Notes under the pieces: model-generated
What the model saw: the letters and a program-made list of their open reading frames with translations, nothing else
What the model was told of the DNA's origin: nothing
Databases searched by the model: none
Origin: Malassezia japonica
Lineage: Eukaryota; Basidiomycota; Malasseziomycetes; Malasseziales; Malasseziaceae
Assembly: GCF_029542785.1 (NCBI RefSeq)
Contig: NC_083370.1
Span: forward strand, 1,796,001 to 1,860,000
DNA: 64,000 nt
Direction: 5' to 3'
In this document: positions 1 through 10,404 of the stretch, piece by piece
Position numbering within the stretch: position 1 is the first letter of the stretch
Layout of the letters: each line of letters opens with the position of its first letter
Translations under genes and position numbers: made by a program

Positions 1-967
1 GCGGACCTCGCGACGCTGCTCGTACCGATGGCCGCGTCTGCGCCGCAGAGTCCGTACGTGCGCCCCGACCTCGCCAATCTGCACGAATCAAGTGCGGTGC
101 TCGCGACATACTTAGAGACGGCAACGCTCGGTACGCGCTTGCAGCAGCGCGAGAGCCTCGGTAAGCTCACGAGCCAGCTCAATTGGCGCAAAGATACCAA
201 GATCGCGCAGCTCGGCGGCGTCTTTCCGACGCCGCTCCTAGCGCCGATGCGCACGCGCAAGGACCCTTCGGACGCGCTCATCGAGGCCATGTTTGCCGCG
301 CGCAATATCACGATCGACACACCCCAGAGTGACCCTGGGGCAGGTGCGACGGCGCTCGCAGGCGCGTGGCACGACGTTTCGACGGGCTATATCGACGGCG
401 CGCACCCAAGCGAGCGTGCCGCACCGTACGCCGAGTCGGTCGTTGCGCGCGACGCGGATCCGATGGCCGAAGCGCCGACACTCGCGGCCGTACGCCGCTG
501 GAATCCAGCCCAAGCACCGCTTTTGCACACGTACGTCGCCCGACTCACGCAGAACCTATACGCCGCTCGCCTTTAATGTGCCGAGCGCCTACCCCTCCTA
601 CTTTCACGGCCTGCTGCGCGACGGACGCCCGCGCCCCGGCGGCGAGGACGAGCCGTCGTCTGTCACGGCGTTCCCGACGATTGCCTCGCTGCGCACGACG
701 CCCGACTCGGTCGCGCTGCTGCGGAGCGCGCGCGACTTTGTCACATCGGTCCTGAGCGGGCACGAGCCGCTCGGCGCGTACGGCATCGCAAACGGGGCCC
801 GTGCGGCGCTCGACGATGCGGAGGGGTGTGTCGGCGGACGCGATGGCCTACGGGAGATGCGCGAATCGATCGAGTCGCTCTGTGCCGCGTACGGCGCCGA
901 GGACGAGGTACAGGCCGAGCCTGGCACCGACGAGGAGTGGGAGGACGACGAGGCATGGGATATATAA
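1..967 (+). CDS. DML1: Dml1/Misato mtDNA inheritance and tubulin-like protein, 3' part
   Basis: C-terminal 314 residues of a Misato/Dml1 protein; the 5' end lies outside the window, and the frame is open from base 1. Exons <1-530 and 553-967 are joined across a 22-nt intron (531-552, GTACGT donor, CTCAC branch, GCAG end). Family match rests on the stretch LTSQLNWRKDTKIAQLGG, the later P-S-A-Y-P-S-Y-F segment, and the acidic tail ending DEAWDI. Misato proteins have a tubulin/FtsZ-like fold and act in mitochondrial distribution and DNA inheritance. The stop lies 8 bp from the stop of convergent DIB1. An ATG at 28 is internal, not the start. Confidence 0.85.
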
Positions 968-975
968 CTAGCGCA

Positions 976-1426
976 CTAGTAGCGGTACCGCGTCGAGTAG
1001 TCTTTCGGGCTCACCACGAGACCGCGGCCCTTGGACGCGCCACGGTAGACCGTCTCGATCAAGTCGATCATTTCCTGCTTGCTGTCGATCGCCCAGTTGA
1101 TCTTGTTGTTGTTGCCTGTTCCCAGGTCAATCATGATATGCTTGTTGCGGAAGAAGAACATCACAGTGCATGGGTCATACAGCTCGTACATCTTGGTAAA
1201 GTCGGGCACCTGCGTAATGTCCACGAGGTAGACCACGGCGAAATTTTTGACGCGCTCGGACACGCCAAAGAGCGTCTCGTCCATCTTCATGCACGTCTCG
1301 TCCCAGTCGTGCCCAAAGCGGATCACCACTACGCGCTCCTCCTCGGACAGAATCGCCTGGTCGACATGCCAGCCTGCGTAAGTCGCGCTACATACCCGTC
1401 GGCAGGTGCGTCAGAAAGTAGGACAT
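976..1426 (-). CDS. DIB1: Dib1/Dim1 U5 snRNP thioredoxin-fold protein
   Basis: Exons 1396-1426 and 976-1373 (minus strand) are separated by a 22-nt intron (1374-1395). The 142-residue product has the usual family length and is near-identical to Dim1/Dib1/TXNL4A over HVDQAILSEEERVVVIRFGH and DWDETCMKMDE. It is a thioredoxin-fold component of the U5 snRNP and U4/U6.U5 tri-snRNP, required for pre-mRNA splicing. Only 35 bp separate its ATG from the first candidate ATG of the divergent pterin dehydratase gene. Exon 1 codes for just ten complete residues (MSYFLTHLPT). Confidence 0.95.
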
Positions 1427-1461
1427 GCTGGACGAGGGGAGGATTAGTCAGCGCACTGACC

Positions 1462-1975
1462 ATGCTGCGTCCATCGTGGTCCCTGGTCTCTCGCAACGTC
1501 CGTTGTGCGAATTTTGTTCCGGTCCGCTCTTTCGCTAGTACTATGTCTACGCCGCAACAACTTGCCGATGACCACTGTGTGCCGTGCTCCAAAAAGGCCA
1601 TTCGCGAGCTCGGCCTGGAGAAGATGAGCACCAGTGACGTGCAAACGACGCTCGCGACGCTCGCCCCGGGCTGGACGCTCAAGGCGCAGCCGGTTGCGGG
1701 CGAGCCCGAAGCGCTTCCCGAAGCGCTGTCCAAGGTGTACCGCTTCAAGAACTTTGCCACCGCATCGCAGTTTGCGTCCGCGGTCGGCAAGGAGGCCGAT
1801 GCGGAAGGACACCACCCTGCGATCCTGCTCGAGTGGGGAAGCGTCGCGGTCTGGTGGTGGAGCCATGCGCTTGGTGGGGTACGTGATCCTACTAACGCAG
1901 TTGCACAAGAACGACTTTGTGATGGCCGCACGGACCGACAAGCTTGCCGAGTCTGCCGAGGGCCGCAAGGAGTAG
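1462..1975 (+). CDS. Pterin-4a-carbinolamine dehydratase, probably mitochondrial
   Basis: Exons 1462-1878 and 1901-1975, with a 22-nt intron. The PCD/DCoH domain is recognised from EGHHPAILLEW followed by VWWWSHALGG and NDFVMAARTD; the paired histidines are the catalytic ones of the family. The enzyme dehydrates 4a-hydroxytetrahydrobiopterin or acts as a pterin-linked cofactor. The 163-residue form from 1462 starts with a basic, Ser/Arg-rich stretch ending RSFAST, which looks like a mitochondrial presequence. The downstream ATG at 1543 would give 136 residues without it. I favour 1462 because of the presequence; the very short gap to DIB1 leaves doubt. Confidence 0.85.
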
Positions 1976-2111
1976 GCCATAGAGAAAAGAGCTATACCAA
2001 TGCTGTGTGGCAGGATTGAGCGGGGCAAGGGCTATTGGTCACATCGTACATGCGAGCATCGCTCGGCCAACTCCCCCCATCGTCGGCGGCGATGTGGAGG
2101 CGTCCGCTACC

Positions 2112-2724
2112 ATGACCGAAGGGGTGCCACTGCGCCGGCGCTACGTCGACCTCTTTTACTTTGTGTACTTTGCCTTTCATCTTTTCGCGAGTCTCTGTGT
2201 AGACAGTGCGTAGCTATGCTGACCCAGTCCAAGGCCTGCTCCCCCCCGCGGTCGTTCCCGAGGTGCTGCGAAACGTGCTGCAAGGTAGGCTGCATGGCTC
2301 ACCCAGACTATTTAGAGCAGAGTGCGGACCCCCTCATCCCCAATGTGTGGCACCCCCGCTATGCGTGGTTCCGCGTGTCGCTTCTTAGCGAGTTTGTGAT
2401 CCAGGTGCCTGCCTTTGTCATTGGCATGGTGGCCCTTTGGAACGGTACGCATCCCAGCTTACGCAGACGACAAGCGCGTGTACCCTTTGCTGGCCGTGTA
2501 CGGCCTGCTGGGCTCTTTTACGACGCTGCAGTGCATTGCGATGGTGACGATGGGCGAGGAGCGCGCGCTCCTCTCCTCCGCCAATCTCGCGTTTATCCTG
2601 CAGTACGTCGCGTGTCTGACACAGAAACTATATCCCCTTTTTTGTGCTCCCGGGCGTGATCATGGTCGACATGGTGGTGCGCATTATGCGCCTCTTGTCT
2701 CCTCGCCGTATCAAGACCGAATAA
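2112..2724 (+). CDS. TMEM97/EXPERA-family membrane protein
   Basis: Five exons (2112-2205, 2228-2284, 2307-2444, 2467-2602, 2625-2724), all four introns exactly 22 nt; product 174 residues. The start PLRRRYVDLFYFVYFAFHL, the QVPAF segment and four hydrophobic spans match the TMEM97/sigma-2 receptor (EXPERA) family of ER membrane proteins linked to sterol handling. Splicing restores one continuous frame with a conserved WHPRYAWFRVS stretch, so the exon model is firm. The stop lies 16 bp from that of convergent ATP20. Confidence 0.85.
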
Positions 2725-2740
2725 AGGATTATTCGCTACA

Positions 2741-3245
2741 TCAGTGGTGGTGGTCCTCCTTGCCGTGCGTGTTGACCTTGTAACCGACGATCTTGCGCTT
2801 GCCGATCTGGATTAGTAGAGATACGTACCATCTCACCGATGGTGAAGATGCCAACAGCCTCAACACCGTAGACGGCGACCGTGCGCCACTGGCCCGCAGG
2901 CAGGGTGTGCGTCCACCACGAGGGGTTGCTCAGGTTCTGGAAGATCTGGCGGTAAGCCGAGACCCAGGTCTGGAACGAGGTCGGAGGAGCGAGCTTCTCC
3001 GAGATGTACACCTGCTTGGCAAGCGAGCCGGCAACACGCAGGTTGTACATGATCGGCTCCGCGTACGAGCCAAGCGCACGCTCGGCAGCCTTGGCAACCG
3101 AGGTGCCGATCTGCTGGGCGCGCTCCATCAGAGCGTTGCCCTGGCCGGGCGCAGTAGCGTAGGTGCGGGCCGACTGGCGGCCAGCAAGACGAGTCGCCTG
3201 CGACATCGACGTCGCGCCACGGATCATTTGGCGGTTGAAAAACAT
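2741..3245 (-). CDS. ATP20: Mitochondrial F1Fo-ATP synthase subunit g
   Basis: Exons 2829-3245 and 2741-2806 with a 22-nt intron. The C-terminal part EAVGIFTIGEM-IGKRKIVGY is the single transmembrane segment plus GxxxG-like face and conserved IGRR.IVGY motif of subunit g, which supports ATP synthase dimers in the inner membrane. The N-terminus is Arg/Ser-rich (ATRLAGRQSARTYATAP), as expected for a mitochondrial import signal. In-frame starts at 3245, 3227 and 3206 are all possible; the longest of these is given. The C-terminus ends in a short His run. Confidence 0.85.
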
Positions 3246-3361
3246 CACTCCTGCGATCGCCGTCGGATGCCAGCGGGTGACAAACAAACTTGCCACGGCC
3301 GAGGCATGCCGACGGTCCGTTTCGGCCGGGGCCACGTGGCTCTTCCCACGGTGGCTCGAGC

Positions 3362-4206
<845 letters not shown>

Positions 4207-4230
4207 GCATAGTGTACAACAGATTTACGA

Positions 4231-4946
4231 CTATACATCGTCTTCCTCGCGACGGTAGGCGACCATCGCGTCGACGCGGTGGACGTGCGTCGAGAAGCTG
4301 CGCAGCTTCACCTGCTCAGCCTGTCCTTCGGCAATGAGCCGCGCGTTCGACTCGGCCCACTCGACCGGGACCTCGACGTCGGAATCGGTATAGGCGAGGA
4401 TCTGGAAGGCGCCTGGGTCAGCACATGCACGTACATGGCTCCTCGAGCATCGGCAAAAAGGTGCACGAGGCGGTGATCTGCTTGATGATCGCCGCAATCT
4501 CGGCTTTGACCTGCGCGTCGGTCTTTTGGACGGACTTGGGTGCGCCGGCAGCCACAGGCGCGTCCCTGCGTTAGCTTCCGTACGTACGCTTGCGACGCAT
4601 CCAGGCCCTCATTCACCACTTCAATGTCAAACTGCCAGCGCTCGACCGTCTCTTGGGTCTCTTTCTCGACAATGGCCACTACCAGGCGCCGAACCTTGCC
4701 TTGCTCGAGCCACGTCTTGAGCTGGCCCATCGCACGGTCCAAATAGTCCGCCAGGTCGTCATCGGTCGTCGACAGCATCTGGAGCCCAAACTTTTTCACC
4801 GTCCGAAAGTCCTCGGAGGGATAAATGGAGCGCTGGTACAAAATGCTCTGCACAGAATAGTTAAAAAACTCGTGCACCAGTGCCGTCGACCCTTTCAGCG
4901 TCAGGTGCGTGCGCGTCGGCGCCGCCTGCGCTTGGACTTGCGCCAT
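4231..4946 (-). CDS. MAD2: Mad2 spindle checkpoint HORMA protein
   Basis: Exons 4588-4946, 4435-4565 and 4231-4412 with two 22-nt introns; 223 residues. HORMA domain throughout: LTLKGSTALVHEFFNYSVQS at the N-terminus, and the safety-belt end RLIAEGQAEQVKLRSFSTHV then HRVDAMVAYR. Mad2 binds Mad1 and Cdc20 and restrains the APC/C until kinetochores attach. It is about 15-20 residues longer than the usual ~205, owing to an Ala/Pro/Lys stretch around the first splice junction. It is transcribed divergently from MCM4 across 47 bp. The APC/C subunit CDC16 is also in this window, 38 kb away. Confidence 0.95.
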
Positions 4947-4993
4947 GGTCGTTGGAGCCACGTGGCAACGCGTTCGCGTCGCGTTTCTCCACC
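4947..4993. promoter_or_regulatory. 47-bp divergent promoter of MAD2 and MCM4
   Basis: The entire space between the two ATGs. It contains a palindromic E-box core CACGTG (4959-4964, inside the 10-bp palindrome 4957-4966) and an ACGCGT hexamer (4968-4973), the MluI cell-cycle box bound by MBF-type factors in other fungi. A TTCGCG E2F-like sequence follows. That these sites are used here is inference; their presence is direct. Confidence 0.5.
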
Positions 4994-7831
4994 ATGGCGG
5001 ATCCCTCCCGCGACCCGTCGTCCGACGGGCATTCGTACGATGCGCAGGAGAGCAGTTTAGGCATTCCATCTAGCAGTCCAGGGCGGCACTCGCAGGTGCA
5101 TCGCCTGCGCAGCGATTCGAGCGATCACGCGTCACCGCTGCACTTTCCCACTTCTTCGCCGGCGCAGCGAACGCCGCGGGCGCGCATGTCGAGCGTGTCT
5201 GGCGACAGCGAGCCGCTCTTCTTTCCCCCGTCGACTGGCTCGACGCCGCGGCGTAGCCGGCGTGGTGATATCCACTCGTCGGTCATCGGGTCATCGCCGG
5301 CCGTCTTTCGGCGGCAGCTCGTCTCGATGCGCTCTGAAGGGTCCGACGGGCACACACCCGGTGCCAACAGCGATACACTGACCTTTTCGCAGCCGACATC
5401 CGCATCACAGGAGCAGATCCGTGAGGGCGATAACAAAGTCATCTGGGGCACCAATGTGTCGGTCGGCGAGACGATGCAGCTCTTCCGTGCTTTGCTGCGT
5501 GGATTCCGCCTCAAGTACCGCTGGGCGTATGCACGCACGCACGGCCTGTCGCAGGCACGCGCACCGAATGCAGACGGCGAAATGCTGCTCTACGAAGACT
5601 ACCTGCGCCAGATGCGGCACACGAACCAGACAAATCTGAACCTGCGGATCAGCGACTTGCTCGCCTTTCCGCCGGCCAAGCGCCTCGCGCTGCAGCTCGA
5701 GCGCTACCCTCAGGAGGTGGTGCCAATCATGGACCAGGTCCTCAAGGACGAAATGCTCGAGCTTGCCGAGGAAGACCTGCGCCGCGCCGCGGCCGACGAG
5801 CTCGAGACGACGCGCGAGCAGATTGAGCTTATGGAGACGCTTAACTACAAGGTGCGCCCGTACGGCGGGACGTCGACCAACATGCGCGACCTCAATCCCC
5901 AAGATATCGACAAGCTCACGACCGTGCGTGGCCTCGTTATCCGCGTCACGCCCATTATTCCCGACATGAAGGTGGCCTTTTTCCGATGCCTCGTGTGCAA
6001 CCATACGGTGAAGGTGGAAATTGACCGCGGGCGCATTACCGAGCCGCACCGCTGTCCTCGTGAGGTGTGCAACCAGCTCGGCTCTCTGTCGCTGATCCAC
6101 AACCGCTGCGAGTTTGCCGACCGGCAAGTGATCCGGCTCCAAGAGACGCCGGATGTCATTCCGGATGGCCAGACGCCGCACACGCTGAGCCTGTGTGTCT
6201 ACGACGAGCTCGTGGATATCTGCAAGCCGGGTGATCGTATCGAGGCGACCGGCATCTTCCGTGGCATTCCCGTGCGCATCAATCCTCGGCAGCGCTCGCT
6301 CAAGAGCCTGTTCAAGACCTATGTCGATGTGGTGCATGTGCGCCTCAACTCGAGCCGTCGCCTCGCCGTGGATGTCTCGACCCGCGACCAGCCCAACACG
6401 CAGTCGGTCGGCGTCGGGGGCGACGACGAGGGCGAAGAGTTTAATGCGCACGCGCCGGCGACCGGCGACAGCGCCTCTTTGCCTCCGCCGACGAGCGGGC
6501 GCATGTCGCTCATCCCCCGCGAGCAGATGCGCGAGCAGATTGAACAGATTGCGGCGCGGCCCGACGTATACGACCTGCTTGCGCGTAGTCTTGCGCCGAG
6601 TATCTACGAGATGGAAGACATGAAGCGCGGCGTGCTGCTGCAGCTCTTTGGCGGCACGAACAAGTCGATCGCATCCGGTGGTGGTATGGGCGGCCCGCGG
6701 TACCGTGGCGACATTAATGTGCTGATTGTCGGTGACCCCGGTACGTCCAAGAGTCAGATGCTTCAATACGTGCACAAAATTGCGCCGCGTGGCATGTACG
6801 TCTCCGGCAAGGGCTCTTCGGCCGTGGGTCTTACGGCGTACGTCACGCGCGACCCCGAGACGAAGCAGCTTGTGCTGGAGAGCGGCGCGCTCGTCCTGTC
6901 CGACGGCGGTGTGTGCTGCATTGACGAGTTTGACAAGATGTCGGACGCCACGCGCAGTGTGCTGCACGAAGTCATGGAGCAGCAGACCGTGTCGGTCGCC
7001 AAGGCCGGCATCATCACCACGCTCAATGCACGCACTTCGGTGCTCGCTGCGGCGAACCCGATCGGATCCAAGTACAATGCCAAGCTCCCGATTTCCAAGA
7101 ACATCGATCTGCCGCCGACGCTCATCAGTCGTTTCGACCTGGTGTACTTGGTGCTGGACCACGTTGACGAAGTCAATGATCGCCGCCTCGCGCGCCACCT
7201 CGTCGGCATGTATCTCGAGGATGCGCCGGCGACCGCGGCGACCGATGTGATTCCAGTGGAATTGCTCACGTCCTACATTTCCTATGCACGTGCCAACATC
7301 TCGCCGGTGCTTACGGGCGACGCGGCCGAGCGCCTTGCGCTGCGCTACGTCGAGCTGCGCAAGGCCGGTGAGGACCCACGCAGTGCCGAGCGCCGTATTA
7401 CTGCGACAACGCGCCAGCTCGAAAGCATGATCCGTTTGAGTGAGGCGCATGCGCGCATGCGCCTTGCGACGCTCGTCACAGTGGACGACGTGGAAGAGGC
7501 CAACCGACTGATCCGCGAAGCGGCCAAGTCGAGTGCGACAGACCCCACGACTGGCCTGATTGATCTGGACCTAATCACGACCGGCCGCTCGCTGCAGCAG
7601 CGCAGACTCGCTGGCGATCTGCGCTCGGAGCTCTTGAATGTCCTGTCGACCATGGTGGGCGGCACGGGCACGCGCCCGGTGCGTCTTGCGGATCTCGTGC
7701 GGACACTGCGCGAGCAGAGCTCGGTTGCGGTCGATACCGCCGAGCTGCAAAATGCCTTGCAGAGTCTCGAGGCAGAGGGAATCGTGCAGCTCGCCGGCGA
7801 TCGCGAGCGGCGCACGGTGCGTTTAATGTAG
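4994..7831 (+). CDS. MCM4: MCM4 replicative helicase subunit
   Basis: Single exon, 945 residues, the usual size. It starts with a ~130-residue Ser/Pro-rich tail (likely DDK/CDK target region), then the OB domain with a C2C2-type zinc finger (CLVC near 332, then two more cysteines around 353-358), and the AAA+ domain with Walker A GDPGTSKS (~580), Walker B CCIDEFDKM (~641) and arginine finger SRFDL (~712). It is one of six subunits of the Mcm2-7 ring. The start 4994 is preferred over an in-frame ATG at 4880 that would overlap MAD2. The stop is 7 bp from YSH1. Confidence 0.97.
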   Translation: MADPSRDPSSDGHSYDAQESSLGIPSSSPGRHSQVHRLRSDSSDHASPLHFPTSSPAQRTPRARMSSVSGDSEPLFFPPSTGSTPRRSRRGDIHSSVIGSSPAVFRRQLVSMRSEGSDGHTPGANSDTLTFSQPTSASQEQIREGDNKVIWGTNVSVGETMQLFRALLRGFRLKYRWAYARTHGLSQARAPNADGEMLLYEDYLRQMRHTNQTNLNLRISDLLAFPPAKRLALQLERYPQEVVPIMDQVLKDEMLELAEEDLRRAAADELETTREQIELMETLNYKVRPYGGTSTNMRDLNPQDIDKLTTVRGLVIRVTPIIPDMKVAFFRCLVCNHTVKVEIDRGRITEPHRCPREVCNQLGSLSLIHNRCEFADRQVIRLQETPDVIPDGQTPHTLSLCVYDELVDICKPGDRIEATGIFRGIPVRINPRQRSLKSLFKTYVDVVHVRLNSSRRLAVDVSTRDQPNTQSVGVGGDDEGEEFNAHAPATGDSASLPPPTSGRMSLIPREQMREQIEQIAARPDVYDLLARSLAPSIYEMEDMKRGVLLQLFGGTNKSIASGGGMGGPRYRGDINVLIVGDPGTSKSQMLQYVHKIAPRGMYVSGKGSSAVGLTAYVTRDPETKQLVLESGALVLSDGGVCCIDEFDKMSDATRSVLHEVMEQQTVSVAKAGIITTLNARTSVLAAANPIGSKYNAKLPISKNIDLPPTLISRFDLVYLVLDHVDEVNDRRLARHLVGMYLEDAPATAATDVIPVELLTSYISYARANISPVLTGDAAERLALRYVELRKAGEDPRSAERRITATTRQLESMIRLSEAHARMRLATLVTVDDVEEANRLIREAAKSSATDPTTGLIDLDLITTGRSLQQRRLAGDLRSELLNVLSTMVGGTGTRPVRLADLVRTLREQSSVAVDTAELQNALQSLEAEGIVQLAGDRERRTVRLM

Positions 7832-7838
7832 ACATAGA

Positions 7839-10359
7839 CTACGAAGCTGCAGGCAGAGTTTGGATCTTTTCTTCCGGGGCCTCGACGTCGTTGTACTCGC
7901 CTTGGAAGAGCATCGTAGAGCTCGGGGGGACGAGGTGAAAGGAGTCGGCAAGCGACTGGTTCGTCGTGCGAATCATGGCAACCAGGCGCTCCACACGTTG
8001 CCGAAGCGCGTCCGCATGGCAGTACACGGCGAGGTTCTCGAGCTCAATCAGCACAGGCTCGTCGTCCAGCTCGACCTTGATCGCGCCGCGCGCCGGGCCG
8101 CGAATCGTCCGGCGGAGCGACTCGAGTGGAGTAAGATCGGGATCGCGAGCAGGTTCCATGATGGGCTCGGCCGGTGTGTACTCTTCCTCGGCGTCCGGCG
8201 AGGGTGGGGCCGCAGCGTCGGTCGCGGCGTCGGTGGTCGTTCCCTCTTCCGTCGTGGGATCGGTCGCTGTCCCCTCCTCAGTTGGGGTTGTGTCGGTCGC
8301 TGTCCCATCTTGCTCGGGCTGTGCCGAGGTGGGTGCATCGCCCATGGCAGGCTGTGGCTCGGCGTCCGCCACCCCTTCCACGCCGCCCACCTCGACCATT
8401 TCGACCTGCCCGAAATGCGCTTCGAGCAGCGCCGTGAGCGACTCTACCTGCACCAGGTGCGACTGCCGCATCGCGTCCTCTTTCTCCGTATGGTGCGCAC
8501 AGACGTGATCGTGCATCGTCATCTTTACCGTCGCAGGGCACGAGTCAATACCCAACAACAGTGCCACCACCGAGTCGGCGACCATATCGTTCGACACGCT
8601 CGACACCCACTCCAGCACGAGCTCGTGCGTGCGCGGCTGCTTGATATCGACGACGTTCATAATCCGCAGCGTGCGCACCCCATGAACGTCCACACCTTCC
8701 TGCGCAGCTCCGTACATGCCTTCGAGGTGCCACCGCACCACGTCCCAGCCGACGTTCAGCGCAACTCGCTGGCGCTGCACAATCACGCTCGTTCCCAGCC
8801 CGGTGAACTCGGCGAGGTCCTCCGGCGCAAGGACCGTGTAAGCAAAGTCCTTGGCTACCAAGAGACCATCAATCGGCTTCTCGTCCGTGGGCGGCTTTGC
8901 GGCGAGCTTCCCAATGACCTTCGCGGTACGATCCGGACGGAAGGCAATGTACAGTGGGTCGCAGTTGCGCGGCATGTACAGATTCACCTCTTCTGACCGG
9001 CCGCTGTACCGACTTTGGAGCGCCGCACGTAGACCACTCATGTTCTTTAATTCACCGTGCACGAGCACGATATGCTTGGCCTTGACCTCATCGATAAAGC
9101 GCGAGTTTTGGGTGTAATCGACGTGCGCAGAGAAGGAGATGTAGTCGACCGACAAACGCCGGGGAATGCGCTGGCCGTTCATCGCAATAATCTCGTCGGG
9201 GTCGCTCAGAATATCGCGCGCCATGGTGCCTTCGACCGAGTAGCCACTGACAATCACGCCGTTCCGCTTGTCAGGCGCCCAGCGCTCCAGCAGCTCACGG
9301 CTGATACCGCTTTGCATAAATCCAGGCGAGGCCATCATGACACACGGCCCCTTGTCTTCAAACTTGTCCAGGCTGCGCAAGTTGCTGACGTGCTTAAAGA
9401 CGAAAGGATTGTCACGCCTGTTGAACCGCGTCCGGATATGTTGGTTCATGGTGTGGATATAGGTTTGGTAGATCGACATACACTTGCGCGCGAGCGAAGA
9501 GGCATAGTAGATCGGCACCGTATGCAGCTCGGGATGCGCCGACCAGTATTCGTCGAGGAGCAGTAGCAGCTCCTGAGCGCGGCCCAGCACAAACACAGGC
9601 AGAAGCACACGCCCGCCGCGCTTGATAATAGAGTGGATCAGCGCAGTGAAACGCATCTCCTTGTCCAGCCGGGGCTCGAGACTCTGCGTACCGTACGTGC
9701 TCTCGCAGATCAGCACGTCGGGACGGATCGGCGGCACTTCGGCCTGGACCAGGTGCCGATCCTCTTCGCGGCTGTAGTCGCCTGTATAGAGCACACGCAA
9801 ACCGGCGATCTCAATCATAAACATGCATGCGCCCAGCACATGGCCAGCGTGATACGGCGTAAAGCGAAGACCGCCGCTCACGATCACCTCCTGGTGGTAG
9901 TCGACGGCCTCAATCTGGCGCCAGGACGCAAGCATCTCGGACTCGTCAAAGAGCATGCGGTCTGAGCCAGCATTCGAAATGCGTACAAAGTCCGACATGA
10001 GGAAGCGGTAGATGGCCTTGGTTGGGTGCGTCATGTACACTTTGCCTTTTCCTTCCTTAAAGTTGGTCTTTTCCATGATGTACGTGAGCGCCGCCGCATG
10101 GTCAAGATGGAAGTGCGTGATGAGCAATGCATCCACCGAGCTCCAATCGACTTGGTCAATGAACGGGAGTGCAGACAGGCCGGTATGGGCAGGGTGCACG
10201 CCAGCATCGCACACAATCGTAAAGCCTGTATAAGTCAAGAGACGTACCTTTGAATGTCATAGCACAACAGCTACGTCCCACTTCTTGGCCAGCGCCAAGC
10301 ATTTCAATACATAACTTGTCCTCCTCCATCGGCGACGCGCCGCTCGCCTCACCGGCCAT
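7839..10359 (-). CDS. YSH1: Ysh1/CPSF73 pre-mRNA 3'-end endonuclease
   Basis: Exons 10248-10359 and 7839-10225 with a 22-nt intron (10226-10247); 832 residues. Metallo-beta-lactamase motifs GAGQEVGRSCC and THFHLDHAAAL, then the beta-CASP domain; this is the nuclease that cleaves pre-mRNA before polyadenylation. The C-terminal domain carries a lineage-specific Thr/Glu/Asp/Ala-rich insert with repeated EEGTATD-like units (about 8190-8330). The start 10359 is chosen for the longest conserved exon 1; a second Met lies ten codons on. It is divergent from the TBC gene by 45 bp. Confidence 0.95.
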
Positions 10360-10404
10360 CGTCGCGGATGTCGAAAGGCGGATTTCTCCAAGTGGAGGTC
10401 GACG

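Noticed and set aside
6739..6755. GTACGT...CAG inside MCM4 resembling a mini-intron
   Set aside because: It encodes Walker A, has no branch motif, and removal would destroy the ATPase site.
5405..7450. 681-codon minus-strand frame opposite MCM4
   Set aside because: Composition is His/Arg/Val-rich as expected from the reverse of a biased coding frame; no motifs; MCM4 explains the DNA fully.
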